Assembly: GCA_029237695.1 (NCBI GenBank)
Contig: CM055272.1
Location: forward strand, 13,690,042-13,754,041
DNA from: Conchocele bisecta
Lineage: Eukaryota; Mollusca; Bivalvia; Lucinida; Thyasiridae
Direction: 5' to 3'
Length of the DNA stretch: 64,000 bases
Part shown: in pieces, positions 10,604 through 22,186 of the stretch
How positions within the stretch are numbered: position 1 is the first letter of the stretch
How the letters are laid out: the number at the start of each line of letters is the position of its first letter
Program-made: the position numbers and the translations under genes
The notes under the pieces: model-generated
Seen by the model: the letters and a program-made list of their open reading frames with translations, nothing else
Databases searched by the model: none
Told to the model about the DNA's origin: nothing

Positions 10604-10890
10604 CTAAAAACAATGGTTTTGTCTCCAGAACAATAATTGTACTCTTCCCGACAAAAAAATGGTGATGAGTAGTTTTACAGGATGGCACTCCCCACTATCC
10701 ACAATCACAAACAAATCAAAGTCCACATCCCCAAAAAGACAAAATAGTTTTTTTTTCAGAACAATTGTACTTTTCTCCACCAAAAAATGGTGATGGGAAG
10801 TTTTACAGGAAGGCACTCCGCACTATCCACAACCACAAACAAAATTGCGAGGTGAGGTTTTACAAGACAAAATAGTTTTATTTCCGAAAC
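10604..10890. repeat. Imperfect tandem repeat, ~130-140 bp unit
   Basis: 'aaatggtgatg', 'gttttacagga', 'ggcactcc' and 'cactatccacaa' recur in the same order at about 10,660 and 10,785. 'gacaaaatagtttt' recurs at about 10,738 and 10,865. Confidence 0.65.
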
Positions 10891-11057
10891 AATTGTTAAT
10901 GTAAACCTAGTCTAGATCATTCGATGTAAAATACTAATTTGGTTGCGTGTATAACCTTTTTGAACAAAGAACATTACAAAACATTTTAAATAATACAACA
11001 TTGTCCTTATCAATTCATATTGGCCAGTTTCATCAATTATTTACATGAAATGATACA

Positions 11058-12016
11058 TGAAACTTTATTTCACTGTTACGAGAATATGGAACGCCAAATC
11101 TACATAAACTCAAATATATATTACTAGCAATAAATATTTCGAGCTAGCAATACATATTTGGAGAGCTCTCGAAATCATATGGAGAGCTCTCGAATTCATT
11201 TCGAGCTAGCTCAAAATCAATTAATGATATCTCAAATTGATTTGTAGCGAGCATTATATAACTTTGGTATAAACATATTTTATTATAAACAATTTACATC
11301 AGGTATAAACAAATATTCAGAATAGAAGGATTGGAACGAAAGATTACTATCTTATAGAGTTCCTCTCCTTGATCAATGCAATTAGGGTCACAAGCTGGCA
11401 AAGTACAAAAATCACGCATTTGTCACTTTGTCAGCATGAGACCAGTTGGTGTAATAATGGCAGATACAAAACACTATTATGTTTATGGATTGTTATCAAG
11501 CAAAATAATAATAGTATTTTACTCGATATATCTTGAACGAAGTGTACAAGGGAAACAACTGTCAATTTTGCTCATAAAAACAAAAGATGACATGAAAAGA
11601 AAATATATTGGCCGTAACCAATAGTATATTCTATCAAATGTTTGAATTTTTATTGATAATTAGAAAAAAAATAAAAAAGGAAATGAAAAGAAAAACAAAG
11701 ATATATATAAAAAAATAAAAAAAATAAACATAATGAATAAAATAAAAATGCATGTACCACTAGAGGGTCCATCATCGTCACGCAGGAGGCTAAGTAGGCA
11801 CACCAATGTTATATAACCAATTATATAACTTTGATTTGGAGAGCTCTCTAAATCATTTGGAGAGCTCTCTAAATCATTTGGAGAGCTCTCCAAATGATTT
11901 AGAGAGCTCTCCAAATGATTTAGAGAACTCTCCAAATATTTATTGCTAGCAATATATATTTGAGTGTATGTAGATTTGGCGTTCCATACGAGTATGCTGT
12001 TACAAAATAACTTCAT
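11058..12016. mobile_element. ~0.96-kb MITE with long terminal inverted repeats
   Basis: The left end ('tatggaacgccaaatcta', then 'caaatatatatta', 'ctagcaataaatatt', 11,090-11,140) is the reverse complement of 11,940-11,995. Inside each end is an array of short units centred on 'gagagctc', tandem at 11,830-11,935 and looser at 11,140-11,215. The interior (11,216-11,820) has no coding signal. The 82-codon plus frame at 11,376 looks incidental. Outer ends are fuzzy, and no clear target duplication was identified. Confidence 0.8.
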
Positions 12017-12435
12017 TTAACAAGAAGCGCATGTTAGTACATATTTTTACACAGTTCTAATTTTCTTTGAAAAATTATTAGAACTTTCAATCTGAGTTTT
12101 ATGCTTTACAAATGTACGCCGGTACAATATTAGTGAAAAGATTATAAATTAAAAAATAATCAAAACCTATTGCTTCAAATGTCCCACTGATGTCAGTGTA
12201 AAAAAAGTCAGACAATGACCTTCTAAATTTGATTTTACTATTTTACAAATTTTCTTTCTGTGTAATATCTCTGACTCTAATACAAATGTATCATCTAAAC
12301 ACATATTAATAAGACTGGTGAAAACCGCATGTGAATATACAAATTAATTAAGAAGTTATATGGGTTTAAAAATGCATAAATATGTTGCATAGGTTACTTG
12401 TTAGCACATTTTGTTAACTGATACACCATACAGTT

Positions 12436-14476
12436 CTATGAATTAGGAAACTCGTGCGACAGGACTGCATAGGACATGTGATGGGAATGGGGGATTACAC
12501 CCGACTTGCATAAAGAAATGAGGTCTCTGAACTTCTCAAATGTAATCTTGGGATACTCTTCATGCAATGTATTAAGTGCAATATATTGTACATTCAAAAC
12601 AGTATGGGACCTTCTTAACCGCTGAGTTAGATTTAAATAGTGAACTGGGCCATTGTAATCATACTTAATGGCTACTATATTTGGATTGCTGGATTCCAAA
12701 TTGAATGATCTTACACCAGTTCAATGAACTTTGTTTCTTTCTGAATCCAGGTAAAAATGTTTAAGCATTTTTGAGACAGACTTGAAATCAAAAAAGTCTG
12801 TCAAGTCTATTTCATTAAGATGATAAGGATTTTTGCGACGTGCTGTTCTGATTACAGTGGCCCACTGAGGAGTTGTATATACGCAAATTTGTCTACTAGC
12901 TCTTTCAATACATGCATGCACCGAGTCATTCTCATTTTGAGTGTGGCCTTTTTCTAAGTATTTTTGCTCTACTGATACTAAGTTCAGTTTATGCATCGCA
13001 TACCACAGCATTGAAACGTAATACTTATTTTTGTTTCGACCCCCACAATTGTCTGAATAGAATACAAACTTGTTCTTCCCCTTTTTAGACATTGAAACCA
13101 AAACATCAAAAACACCGCTGGAAATTTCACAGGCTCCCCTTCCCGAAACAGACTCGTTCCACAGATAGCAGTAAGCGTCACTTGATCCTAAATCGTAAAT
13201 GCTAAAGTTCAAGTTATTCAAACGTCGTTTATAGTATAAACTAGATTCAAATGCCTTTGGTGTCATTAGCACCTCTTCAAGATCAAAGCATGCTGCTGCA
13301 AATGTTGCATCATTATTTTCTTGTGCATTTTTCTTATATATTTCTTTGTTTTCTCTTGCTAATGTTTTATTTCTGATGTGACTTTCATATTTCTCTTTCA
13401 TTTTTATTTGTTCACTCTCTGTGGCATTTCTGAAGGAGTTGCATAAATCACACTGGTCTTTGATGGGTTTTTGAAATGCAATATTGAAGTGAGTATCAAA
13501 TATATTCCTGTACATGTTGAGTGAGACAGGAGAAACAATGTCATGTTTTGTACATTCCTCTAAGTAGATCCGATACATTTTAGCAACACTGAGATCTGGG
13601 CTCAGATACATTTTTTTACTATCTTTCCTACAGTAATGGCTTTCAACAACAGGAAATGACTTGATGTGTGAAACTACAAAATCTACTGTATCTTCTGGGA
13701 TTTTATTTGGCCTATTATGGTGACTGCTTTTTGGACTTTTTCAAAGCTGTGTGAACTCTTTGAGGAGAAATATTTAATGTATGAAGGAAAAACGTTTTGC
13801 ATACCCTAACATTTGAACCATTTAATGGCAAAGTCCACATAAAATAATTTTCTCTTTTCCTGTTACTGGTACTGGACTGTTTCTTACTCTCCTTCTTCTG
13901 TGGAACAGAATACTTCAGAATAAACTGCCTTTGTCTCGTTGCATCCCCTAATTTCCAATAACTATGGAAAATCTCCTCTATGTGTTCATAAGTGAACATA
14001 CTGTGACATTTAAATCTACAGTTCACACCACCACAACCTTTCTTAATTTTCTTGGCCTGCTGAATGTTTCCTTTTCTGTTAATGTACCTCTGTCCAGTAT
14101 TACAACTTCTTTTATTCTTATTTCTCTGCCAAATATCTGGATTTCTTGTCCGCTTTCTTCCTCTAGCTTGTTCTGTTATGCATGAATTTCCAGAAACACA
14201 TCCATCAAAACTAACATCTCCTACCAGTTCCTCCATGCTACTATCAGCTATGTTTTCAGAAACAGTTTCTTCAGCTTTGTCAAAATCCTGATTCACCACT
14301 GTGTCATATTCACATTCATACTCAATAATTTGTGACACACCCTGAACATTTTTTTCTTCTTCAATGACACTTTCCATGGCAATTCCGCCACTTACATTCA
14401 AATCATGACCCATTTCTATAACATAACCACTTTCAAACTTGCTATCTCCATTTTCAAGCTCTACATTCTTTCTCAA
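12436..14476 (-). pseudogene. DDE/RNase-H-fold transposase-like protein ('SDNCGGRN' family)
   Basis: This is a long minus-strand gene reading 14,476 to 12,436. N-terminal part (14,476-13,715): an acidic leader, a basic stretch, then 'CGGVNCRFKCHSMF', a short Cys cluster, and 'YWKLGDATRQRQFI'. Core (about 13,720-12,724): 'FKPIKDQCDLCNSF'-like Cys motif (here 'KPIKDQCDLCNS'), 'AACFDLEEVL' (first Asp), 'FVFYSDNCGGRNKN' (second Asp) and 'EKGHTQNENDSVHACIE' (third acid). This is the D-D-(D/E) layout of a transposase family widespread in animals and usually annotated as uncharacterised. C-terminus: about 90 residues to 12,436. There are two lesions. A frameshift near 13,715-13,720 separates the first two parts, and a TGA at 12,721-12,723 falls where the frame continues open. 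Otherwise it is well preserved and therefore fairly recent. Confidence 0.7.
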
Positions 14477-14607
14477 ATACTGCTACTGTGATTTCTGCAC
14501 CTATGTCCAAATCCATACCCACCTCATCAAAGACCTCTGCTGTGTCCATATATTCACATTCAAAATAAAAAAAACTCCATTTCACTCCTGACAATTGGAT
14601 CTATGTG

Positions 14608-15046
14608 TTATTCAGTCATTGGTGTTTTCTCTGTAACAGGTTTATCACTGGACACCCTCTCTACTTCTGAACAGTAACTGTGTTCAATGCCTTTTGCTGA
14701 AGTTAATTTATCATTTGTTCTGGGGCGATACATCTTTCTACTCTTCTTAAATGTACGTTTCTTTTTTCTTTTCATTTTTTTTGTTATTGCCAGAATCAGT
14801 GGAAGAACTTGTCTCATGAAGTAACATTTTCTTCTCAAAATTTGATGGTTGGTATTCACTACCCGAAGAGATGTTCTCAGAATCTGAACTGACAGTAGTA
14901 TCATGTTTTAGGATTTTTGCTAGTTTTGATAATGGGATGTCATCTTCACTTGTAGATCTGTCACTCAAATCCCTTGAACAAGATGGTTTTGTCTCGTCTT
15001 CAATCTTTTTCAAATTATGCTCTAGATTGTCTTTAATATCTGACAT
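14608..15046 (-). pseudogene. Acidic, Ser-rich leader coding region upstream of the transposase
   Basis: The minus frame from 15,046 reads a low-complexity acidic sequence ('DRSTSEDDIPLSKLAKIL', 'SSDSENISSGSEY'), then a Lys-rich block. The frame breaks near 14,750 and continues with 'KMYRPRTNDKLTS'. It lies between the peptidase-like ORF and the transposase on the same strand. No family is recognised. It could be an N-terminal exon of either neighbour. Confidence 0.4.
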
Positions 15047-15181
15047 GTCAGAAAAGCCTTCAAAGTCATCTGATTCATTTGTACAAGTAACTATATATAC
15101 ATGAGTGGCCTCAAATGGTATAAATTCATTTTCTGTGTCACCTAAGCTTGATGAGAATTTTTATAAGAACTGGATCAAGTT

Positions 15182-15690
15182 TTAAAAATTATTGTGAGAT
15201 TTTAACACTGCTTTTCCATCGGCTGCTATCATGCCATCAATGTTCCTTGAATGAGGGTCAAAAACATAATACATGTCATTCTCTCTAATAATTGCTGTAG
15301 TGTAACATTTAATGGTCAAGAACATGAATTTGTCAATTTTGTTCAGTGTATGCACCAAAGTTACATAAGGTTTGCAGGGTTCCTTACTAGAAACCGAACC
15401 TGCATCAGATCTCACTTTATTTAGTACACAGTTGTTCCACTGATTTGGAAGATCATTCACTAACAAATAATCCTCTTTCTGTCCACCCATTTTAATATTG
15501 TAATACATTTTACCTCCTTCAAGTAAAATCTGGTCCAAGTAATTTTTTCTCCACTTAGAGGATTCTTTAACAATTAAATGATGAGTCATTGCTGCATAGC
15601 TGTTTGCAACACACTGTAGTCTTGGCCAAATACATCGGATGACATTGATGGTTGGATGCCGAACCTGACAACATACTGAATTTTTTTTTA
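15182..15690 (-). CDS. TE-associated protein with 'FDPHSRN' motif (possible papain-like peptidase fold)
   Basis: The minus frame from 15,589 reads 'DQILLEGGKMYYNI', 'YLLVNDLPNQW', an Ile/Val-rich strand region and 'YYVFDPHSRNIDGM'. The end is at 15,182. The frame is open upstream of the first Met, to about 15,690 ('RFGIQPSMSSDVFGQ'). The layout resembles proteins in large animal transposons and the herpesvirus tegument C76-type peptidase fold, where the His of 'D-x-H-S-R' is catalytic. The catalytic Cys expected after the early Gln is not evident, so it may be inactive or a different fold. It lies head-to-tail 0.7 kb upstream of the transposase, suggesting one composite element. The family call is tentative. 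Confidence 0.45.
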
Positions 15691-15839
15691 TAAAAACTGT
15701 CAGACATAAGGCATTTGATACTGTTAGTACGGTTTATCATTTTCAAGGTACTGTCTAACTGATTTGTGGAAAAAAATTGTGTACTGAAATACGATCTTAT
15801 TATATCAAAATAATGACAAATGTTATGAAACATGATTAA

Positions 15840-16602
15840 AATATTTATTTGACAATTTTTACTTCTGGAAAATCAACAAAGAACAATTTAAGTGTTACAA
15901 AAATAACTGATTTTAAAAAGCTTTTGAAGCATTTTGGACATACATTTTATATAACTTATTTCATTTGTTTTGGCTTTTTCTTTTATTTAGACATGGGTTT
16001 ATTATAACCATAAATCTGTGAGACAGTGTATTTAGGTAATTACAATCAATTTCTTTAATAGTTAAGTATCTGACAGCTAAAGCTTAAAGGGATATGCATG
16101 CGTTCACAGGTAAAACATACATAACAAGAATGCTGTCTATCGAACGCGATGACATAACAATTAAAATGCTTTTAAAATCTTACACTGATCTCAATTTGAT
16201 AATCTAAATGAAATACCCAATGTGTGCTACATGATTCTAATCTGACCATTCTGAGACTTATTTCTCCATTGAACCATATCTTGTGAGAAGTAGTTAGAAT
16301 CGCCTCCGAGGCTATTCTAACAAGTACCCACACCATTATGTTTTGATGAAGAATTGGAGAAAATTATCCCAGGGACGTCGCCAGGTCCTGTCTAAAGTGG
16401 AAGCCCAGGTGGGCGATCCTATTGTGTTTCATATTTTACAGTAAAATAAATAAGGGTATGTGTGGAAATTATGTGGAAGCCCGGCATTCCAGGCCTTTGA
16501 ATGCATGCTACTTCCTTTAACCCATTACAGACGGGATACAATTATAGTAGTATGAATCTTTTGAAATAAAAAAATCCTATTTTCTTTATTTCCCTTCGAA
16601 CG
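15840..16602. other. No supported gene
   Basis: AT-rich with no coherent open frame. 'gacgtcgccaggtcctg' near 16,375 looks like a fragment of a common dispersed repeat. Confidence 0.4.
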
Positions 16603-16670
16603 TGTATGTTGTTACCACTCATTTGAACCGTCTCAACGAGACGATTTAAATGAGTGGTAACAACATATAC
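16603..16670. repeat. Near-perfect 68-bp palindrome (hairpin family, copy 2)
   Basis: 'tatgttgttaccactcat' is mirrored by 'atgagtggtaacaacata', centre 'ccgtctcaacgagacg'. The pairing extends weakly outward ('tttatttc' to 'gaaataaa'). Same family as 9975-10,042. Confidence 0.85.
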
Positions 16671-18980
16671 CTTTATCGAGAAATAAACAAAATAACAAGA
16701 TTTTTTCAACAAAAATTATTGTATCCTTAGGCTGAAATGGGTTAAATATGCTGGACAGTTATTATAATTTAATGGACACCATTTTGGTTTGATTCTACAT
16801 GAATACAGTCCAGGATGGAATCATTTTGAAACATAAATGATGGTCATTGTGCTTGTACGGTAATAATTCAGCAAGTGATAGCTACATATGTTTTTATTTT
16901 TTCCAAATTAACCCACCCACTCATAATTACAGTAAATAACATGTGCTTTTTAACCTTCATCTAGATGGGAATTATTCTATCGTTCAGAAGCTTAGTAACT
17001 GTTATAATACCATATTAAAATAATCATATGCTACTCACCTTTAAATTGTTAAAAAAAACAACAACACCATTTTGTGTTTTTATGTGACAAAATAAAAAAT
17101 AAATAAAAAATACTAAAATCTTAATTATTTCTCAGTGCAAAACTCTGTCTAAGTCAAGTTAGTACTAGTTTTGCATTGACAAAGTTCTTAAATTTAAATA
17201 AATGTGAGTGCAAACTATGGCTAACTCTACTTAGACATAGTGCTGCATTCAAAAAAAGAAGACTTTGAGTTATCATATTTCATTAAAATTTCAATTACTT
17301 TGGAAATACTGGGAGTATATTCAAAATCTTTTGAGGGATGAAGGGGATACTGATTGGCCTTCAGAATTTGTGAAAAAAAAAACGATTTCGGCAAAATATG
17401 GAGTTAACCTAGTTTTGCGCTGAGCCATCAATATATTTTTATATGACGTCACATTACCAGGGTTCAGTATGCTAGGTAGGTTGATACAGAAACATAAAAG
17501 CTTCTTGTAGATACAAGTACAAACATCCAACACATAAATAGTTCAACTCAGTTATTATGATTATTGTATATGTGTTTGTAAATCTGAATTTTAGACAAAT
17601 GCCGAATAATTTAAATAAGAGTCACGTTATATGAACTAAACTCATTTTGTTTGTTTCTGAAACTATTACGACTGCTGTTACCGCGATTAACTGACAATAT
17701 TTAGACAAATGAATCCTTGCTAGCATTCGAATGTACCTAGCATACATGTGTACTAGGAAACTAAAATAAATGTTCTCATTTCGCAAGCATATGGTGGATG
17801 TCGTATGAGCCTAAATTGTCGCTAAATGGATTAGCTGACAGTAGTGCGGATTTGGTCAAGTTACAGAATACTCTCATAACACATTCGTAGGAATACATCC
17901 GAGTGGTCAGAAACTATCATTCTGTTCTTTAAATTTAGAAAACAAAATAAAACTATTTATACATTTGAATTAATTAATTGTGTTAGGGTCATTACTGCGT
18001 CAATCATTGCCAGTTAATGGCAACAACTGACTGCAGTAAACATTACCCGCAACCTCTCACACACCCACCCTCTCAAGATGTCGAAATTATACAGAATTGA
18101 TCTGGCTTGTTATGACCACTTGTGCGCATAATTGTGAATATATTAGTGCATGTTGAATGACGGTCTGGATAAAAATGTTTGAAAAAAAAGAATCCTATCT
18201 GATATCAAACGTAGCATTAATGGTATGTTGTGTTTCAGTTCAATGTGACCCTTACATACCTCCAGATATGCTGAGTATTTGCTTAAACACCCAATTAAAA
18301 TTGCCAAAACCCAATTGAAATCAGAAATAGCAAGTATCAGAAAGCATAACAATTTTATGATACCTTTATCATGCTTCAGAAAACAATAAATAGACCATAA
18401 ATATCGCATATTTTTCTTATTTTTGATGAAAATACATCTTGGAATTTCATTAGAATTGCCAGGGAGACAATTATAATGAAATGCCAAGAGGTTTTGATTT
18501 CGAAGCAAAGTATTCAATAATAGCTGTCTGTTAATGTGTAAACAGAAGGGGTGATTTTATTTTACCCAATTTAATTTTGAAGTACCCAATTGCTTCAGAA
18601 ATGATAGAGTGACAATACTCCATTACTAAGTCCTTATATGGAGCCCTGACCCTTATGAAAACCACACAGCGATTACAGTTACAATCAATTATTGTGGATG
18701 AGCCTTTTCACTATTTTCCATCCGCTCCCTGACACAAGTCTCCGATTCTCCAACATCCCCGTGTTTTGGGTCGGCCTTTGACTCTCAAGCTACTATCATT
18801 TCTTCTTTCGCAATAGCTTCCTCCCAATCCAGCTGGATCTAATGAGTGCAATTATACCACCCTTGCTTTTCGGCGACTGGCCTCCCGACATTATCTGCTT
18901 CATTGTATTTTTGGGACAGCTAACTGCTTACTTTGTGGGCCTTTCCCTTAGACTTATATTTCCTTTTATCTTTCTTTGTT
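16671..18980. other. Gene-poor AT-rich stretch
   Basis: No frame with a recognisable domain. Around 17,125-17,255 there is an imperfect inverted arrangement ('cagtgcaaaactctgtct' facing 'gagtgcaaactatggc'). The minus frames at 17,321 and 18,143 lack coding features. Confidence 0.4.
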
Positions 18981-19940
18981 TCATCTGATGTTTTCTTCTG
19001 ATCTGCGGTAGTTTTCGTTTTGAAAAATACTTTTCCAACTCTGCTGATTTGTAGTCTCTCCTTTAATCCCTGCTATTGTTGTATTGGGTGTGGTGGTGTG
19101 TGGCTGCAATTCCAATATGTGCATATTGTTGTTACATGTACAAGCATGTGTTTTGTCTTTCATGACAACATTATTTTCCTGAAAATCGCTGCAAATGTTC
19201 TTCGAATGAATTAGCCCATCGCTAAGTTCATCTTCTCCATTGACGGGAATGATATCACTTGGGGCATAACTTTCTGGCATGTTTCTCTTTTAAAATTGTC
19301 CATCCCAGTGCAGACATTTCTGTTGTTGGGTAGTGCGCGGTATTCAGTGGATTTGATAGGAACACTATTTCTCGTAGGTATAGACACATTTTCGATAGCC
19401 AGCTGGGGCGATGTTTCCAGCGACTTGAGGTTGTCTATTCTATTCTATCAGGAGAAACATTTATATTATTTGTGGGTTCCAGTACATTTGCATCATGCAG
19501 ATCGTGTGTTGGTTCGGAGTGACGTATACCATATTTCTTGAACTCTTCCTCCGTGGTTGGTAGGTTTCTGTTAGGATTTTCCCGATGCACTTCCAAGTCA
19601 CCGTTCGCGGAATCATTGACTTCTACACAGTCAAGAAGTCGCTGGCAAAATGCCATCACCAACGCTTCTATTTTCCGATCTTCTTGCGACTTATCATCAC
19701 ATTGGTTCCGCCGATGAAGGTCAAGTCGGGTATGCTCTGTGTTGTTTCCATTGCTTCTAGAGCCGGATTTTCCATATGTTCTGTAGGGATAGAGTCCGGG
19801 TTTTGAATTATTTCTGTGCCATCGATATTTCGGCCAACCTGCCGATATGGTGTGCCAGTTCTATGTAACTTGGATTTTACTTTACCGCTTCTGGCCATTT
19901 TGGCACAGGATTTCTCCATCAATATATTGAACCGTGTGTG
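18981..19940 (-). pseudogene. Hypothetical hydrophilic protein, frameshifted exon-like block
   Basis: A good acceptor-like 'ttttctgttcacacag' (minus strand, ending near 19,948) is followed by about 960 bp of coding-looking sequence spread over two to three frames. It reads 'SGKVKSKLHRTGTPYR', 'KIEALVMAFCQRLLDC', 'LPTTEEEFKKYGIRH' and 'DIIPVNGEDELSDG'. It is polar, low in hydrophobics and has no recognised domain. The frames shift near 19,665 and 19,280. It may be an N-terminal exon of an unidentified TE-associated gene on the minus strand. Confidence 0.35.
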
Positions 19941-20639
19941 TCTCACCTGTGTGAACAGAAAATTACAATAAACGCAAATACTTCCCATGCGTATTTTAAA
20001 GCTGATATATGTAGTTGCCTATATGCGTCCGTGACAAAAATATGGTTTTGCTGATATGTTATCTAACTATTTCTGGCAAACACTCACTCATGTTTACAGT
20101 AGCAATATTAGTTTTCTCTAATCAATACCGAATACATTGAATATTAGCAACGTGTAAATACGTGAGCGATTGGATTATTATACCTCGAATTGACGTCTGT
20201 CGTGTTGGTTCCATTCATAACCGCTAATGTTCCGGGGCCCGTTGTCAGTACATACCTCGTTTGTCCTTGGTTCTGTTGATGAGCTTCAGGGCCTGTGTAT
20301 CCCCAGCCGCCAGATTGTACTGTCTGGCAGTCTGGATGGGAGGCCTGGGTGCACTGCCGCCTTCATGTGGTGTTTAGATCCCGAGGGTGGCTTGGTCGTT
20401 ATTGACCTGCCATTCATGCTGTCTGTGTTTATCTGGACGTTGCTGTAATTTTTTTTTTTTTTATAATACATGTACATTCCGTGTCTTATGCATAGTGTGT
20501 TACATGTCGCATGGGTCCTACTACTAATCTTAGGACCGAGATATGTCTCCAACGGTTGAAAACAAATACTTACTATGGTATAGCAGTCACATTTTTGTCA
20601 CATTATACCACTTTAACTTTGTGGTTGATTGTTTCATCT

Positions 20640-20690
20640 TTTGAATCGTGGAACCCCAGGGTGTCCGGTGTAGAGATATTCCACTGGAAG
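20640..20690. repeat. pogo/Tigger-like terminal repeat fragment
   Basis: 'gtggaaccccagggtgtc' and 'agagatattccactgg' resemble the ends at 21,106-21,176 and 55,740-55,782. Confidence 0.45.
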
Positions 20691-21105
20691 TCAGGCATAT
20701 AAACCCCTGAGAAATGTAGGTGTATATTGCGATCATGAAAATGAATTATCACGAGAGAAAACTAACAGATAAACGCATGAATATTAAGCATATAATGATA
20801 TTCTGACTGTACGGTTTAGATAGGTTCTACTGTGCTAAATTTCTCCAGTCAAGGCCACACACCTCAATGGGGTGGCAGCTGCCAACAACAACCTGATAGA
20901 TTACACTTTGGACGTCTAACACGACTAATTGCGGTTTTGGGTTGCATAATTCCCGCCTCTTGGGATTTTATTATATTGTCGTCCCTCCGCCACCCATACC
21001 CACTGCCCCATAGTTCCGCCATGGCTGGAAACACATCGATCCGTGCGTTACAAGCGCCCAGCGCCATAACGGAGACACGAGTTTGACAACAACCGCTATA
21101 GACAT

Positions 21106-21176
21106 ACAATGGAACCCCTCTAAATCGGACACCCTGGGAGGTCCCCAGGGTGTCCGGTTTAGAGGGTTTCCACTGG
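21106..21176. repeat. Two opposed pogo/Tigger-like terminal repeats (hairpin)
   Basis: 'atggaacccctctaaatc' then 'ggacaccctggg' is followed after about 4 bp by its inverted copy ('ccccagggtgtccggttt', 'agagggtttccactg'). Ends of the form CAGTGG-AACCxCTCTAAA with TA targets are typical of pogo/Tigger elements. Here two ends sit back to back with no interior. Confidence 0.75.
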
Positions 21177-21500
21177 TATAAGCACTCGATTGCCAACTTT
21201 TGTCATTTTTCAGTCATAAATAGTCGTCTCAGATTCAGGCACATATGGGAAATGGTGTTAACTTTATGTTTGATGTCGGCTCTAAATCGATTTTTACTTG
21301 CGCACACGATGGCTCCGGCCAATTATTTTTTAAAAGGTGCCCAAAGTTGTCCCCCGTGCCATTTAAAGACCACACCCAATGTGCGTGGTTTTGAGCTAGT
21401 GGGGATTTGTACAATTGTTTAATGGTAAGCGACTTTATTAATGTTGGTGTCGATTTGTAAGTTTTCAGGTTTGCTGAGGCCGATAAAATCAAAATCAAAA
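21177..21500. repeat. Dispersed repeat, inverted relative to 55,404-55,740
   Basis: Shared landmarks, reversed in the other copy: 'gattcaggcacatatggg', 'ggctccggccaatt', 'accacacccaatg' and 'gctagtggggatttgtac'. Both copies abut a pogo/Tigger-like terminal repeat, so this is probably the subterminal part of such an element. Confidence 0.75.
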
Positions 21501-21720
21501 TCAAATATGGCGACCATAAGGTTTAAAATTCAAAATGGCCGCAAAATTAATACAAATTTGCGTTTATTAATGATAATATCTGAAATAGGTCATTTAAATT
21601 CATTTGAGGTGCATGTATTCCTTGTTCTTGACATAGGAACTCAATAATAATAAATACCAAACTTAAAAATGGCTTCCATAATAATATATAAAAATCAAAA
21701 TGGCCGCCAAAATAATGATT
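21500..21720. repeat. Subterminal-type array of 'aaaatggccgc' motifs
   Basis: 'aaatatggcgacc', 'caaaatggccgc', 'aaaaatggcttcc' and 'caaaatggccgcc' occur about 30-140 bp apart in AT-rich DNA. This is the pattern seen inside the ends of the TIR elements at 46.8-52.1 and 58.1-63.0 kb. It lies just beyond the 3' end of the minus-strand coding block at 22,187-22,960. Confidence 0.6.
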
Positions 21721-21783
21721 CTACACGGATGGGTGAAACTTGCTTATGATATACATTTTGGAAATTACTATCTGCACCTATTG

Positions 21784-22112
21784 GGTGAAATATAGTCACG
21801 AGATGGTTAAACAGGGACTTTAACACTAATGTGTGAATTACTGTCTGCTCCTGTGCCTATTGGGTGTAATATACTAGTGGTCACGAGACGAGTACACAGG
21901 GACTCTAACACTAATGTGTGAATTACTGCCTGCTCCTGCGCCCCACTGGTGTAATATACTAATGGTCACGAGACGGGTACCCAGGGACTCTTAACACTAA
22001 TGTGTGAATTACTGCCTGTTCCTGCGCCCAATTGATGTATTATACTAGTGGTCGCTACATGGGTACACAGGGACTCTAACACTAATGTGTGAATTACTGC
22101 CTGCTCCATTGG
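21784..22112. repeat. Tandem repeat, ~85-bp unit, four copies
   Basis: Each unit holds 'ctaacactaatgtgtgaa', 'ttactgcctgctcctg' and 'gtcacgagac'. It begins only about 75 bp beyond the end of the minus-strand open frame at 22,187. Confidence 0.85.
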
Positions 22113-22186
22113 TATCTTCGTGTGTTTCTCACCACTCAACGAGCCACTGACACCCCATCAACGAGATATTGGTATGCACTGGGATT

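Noticed and set aside
11376..11624. 82-codon plus frame as a MITE-encoded protein
   Set aside because: The composition is AT-driven and no homology is recognised. Elements of this size are normally non-coding.
20227..20448. 73-codon plus frame resembling a secreted peptide
   Set aside because: No family, no splice context, and an equally long minus frame overlaps it.
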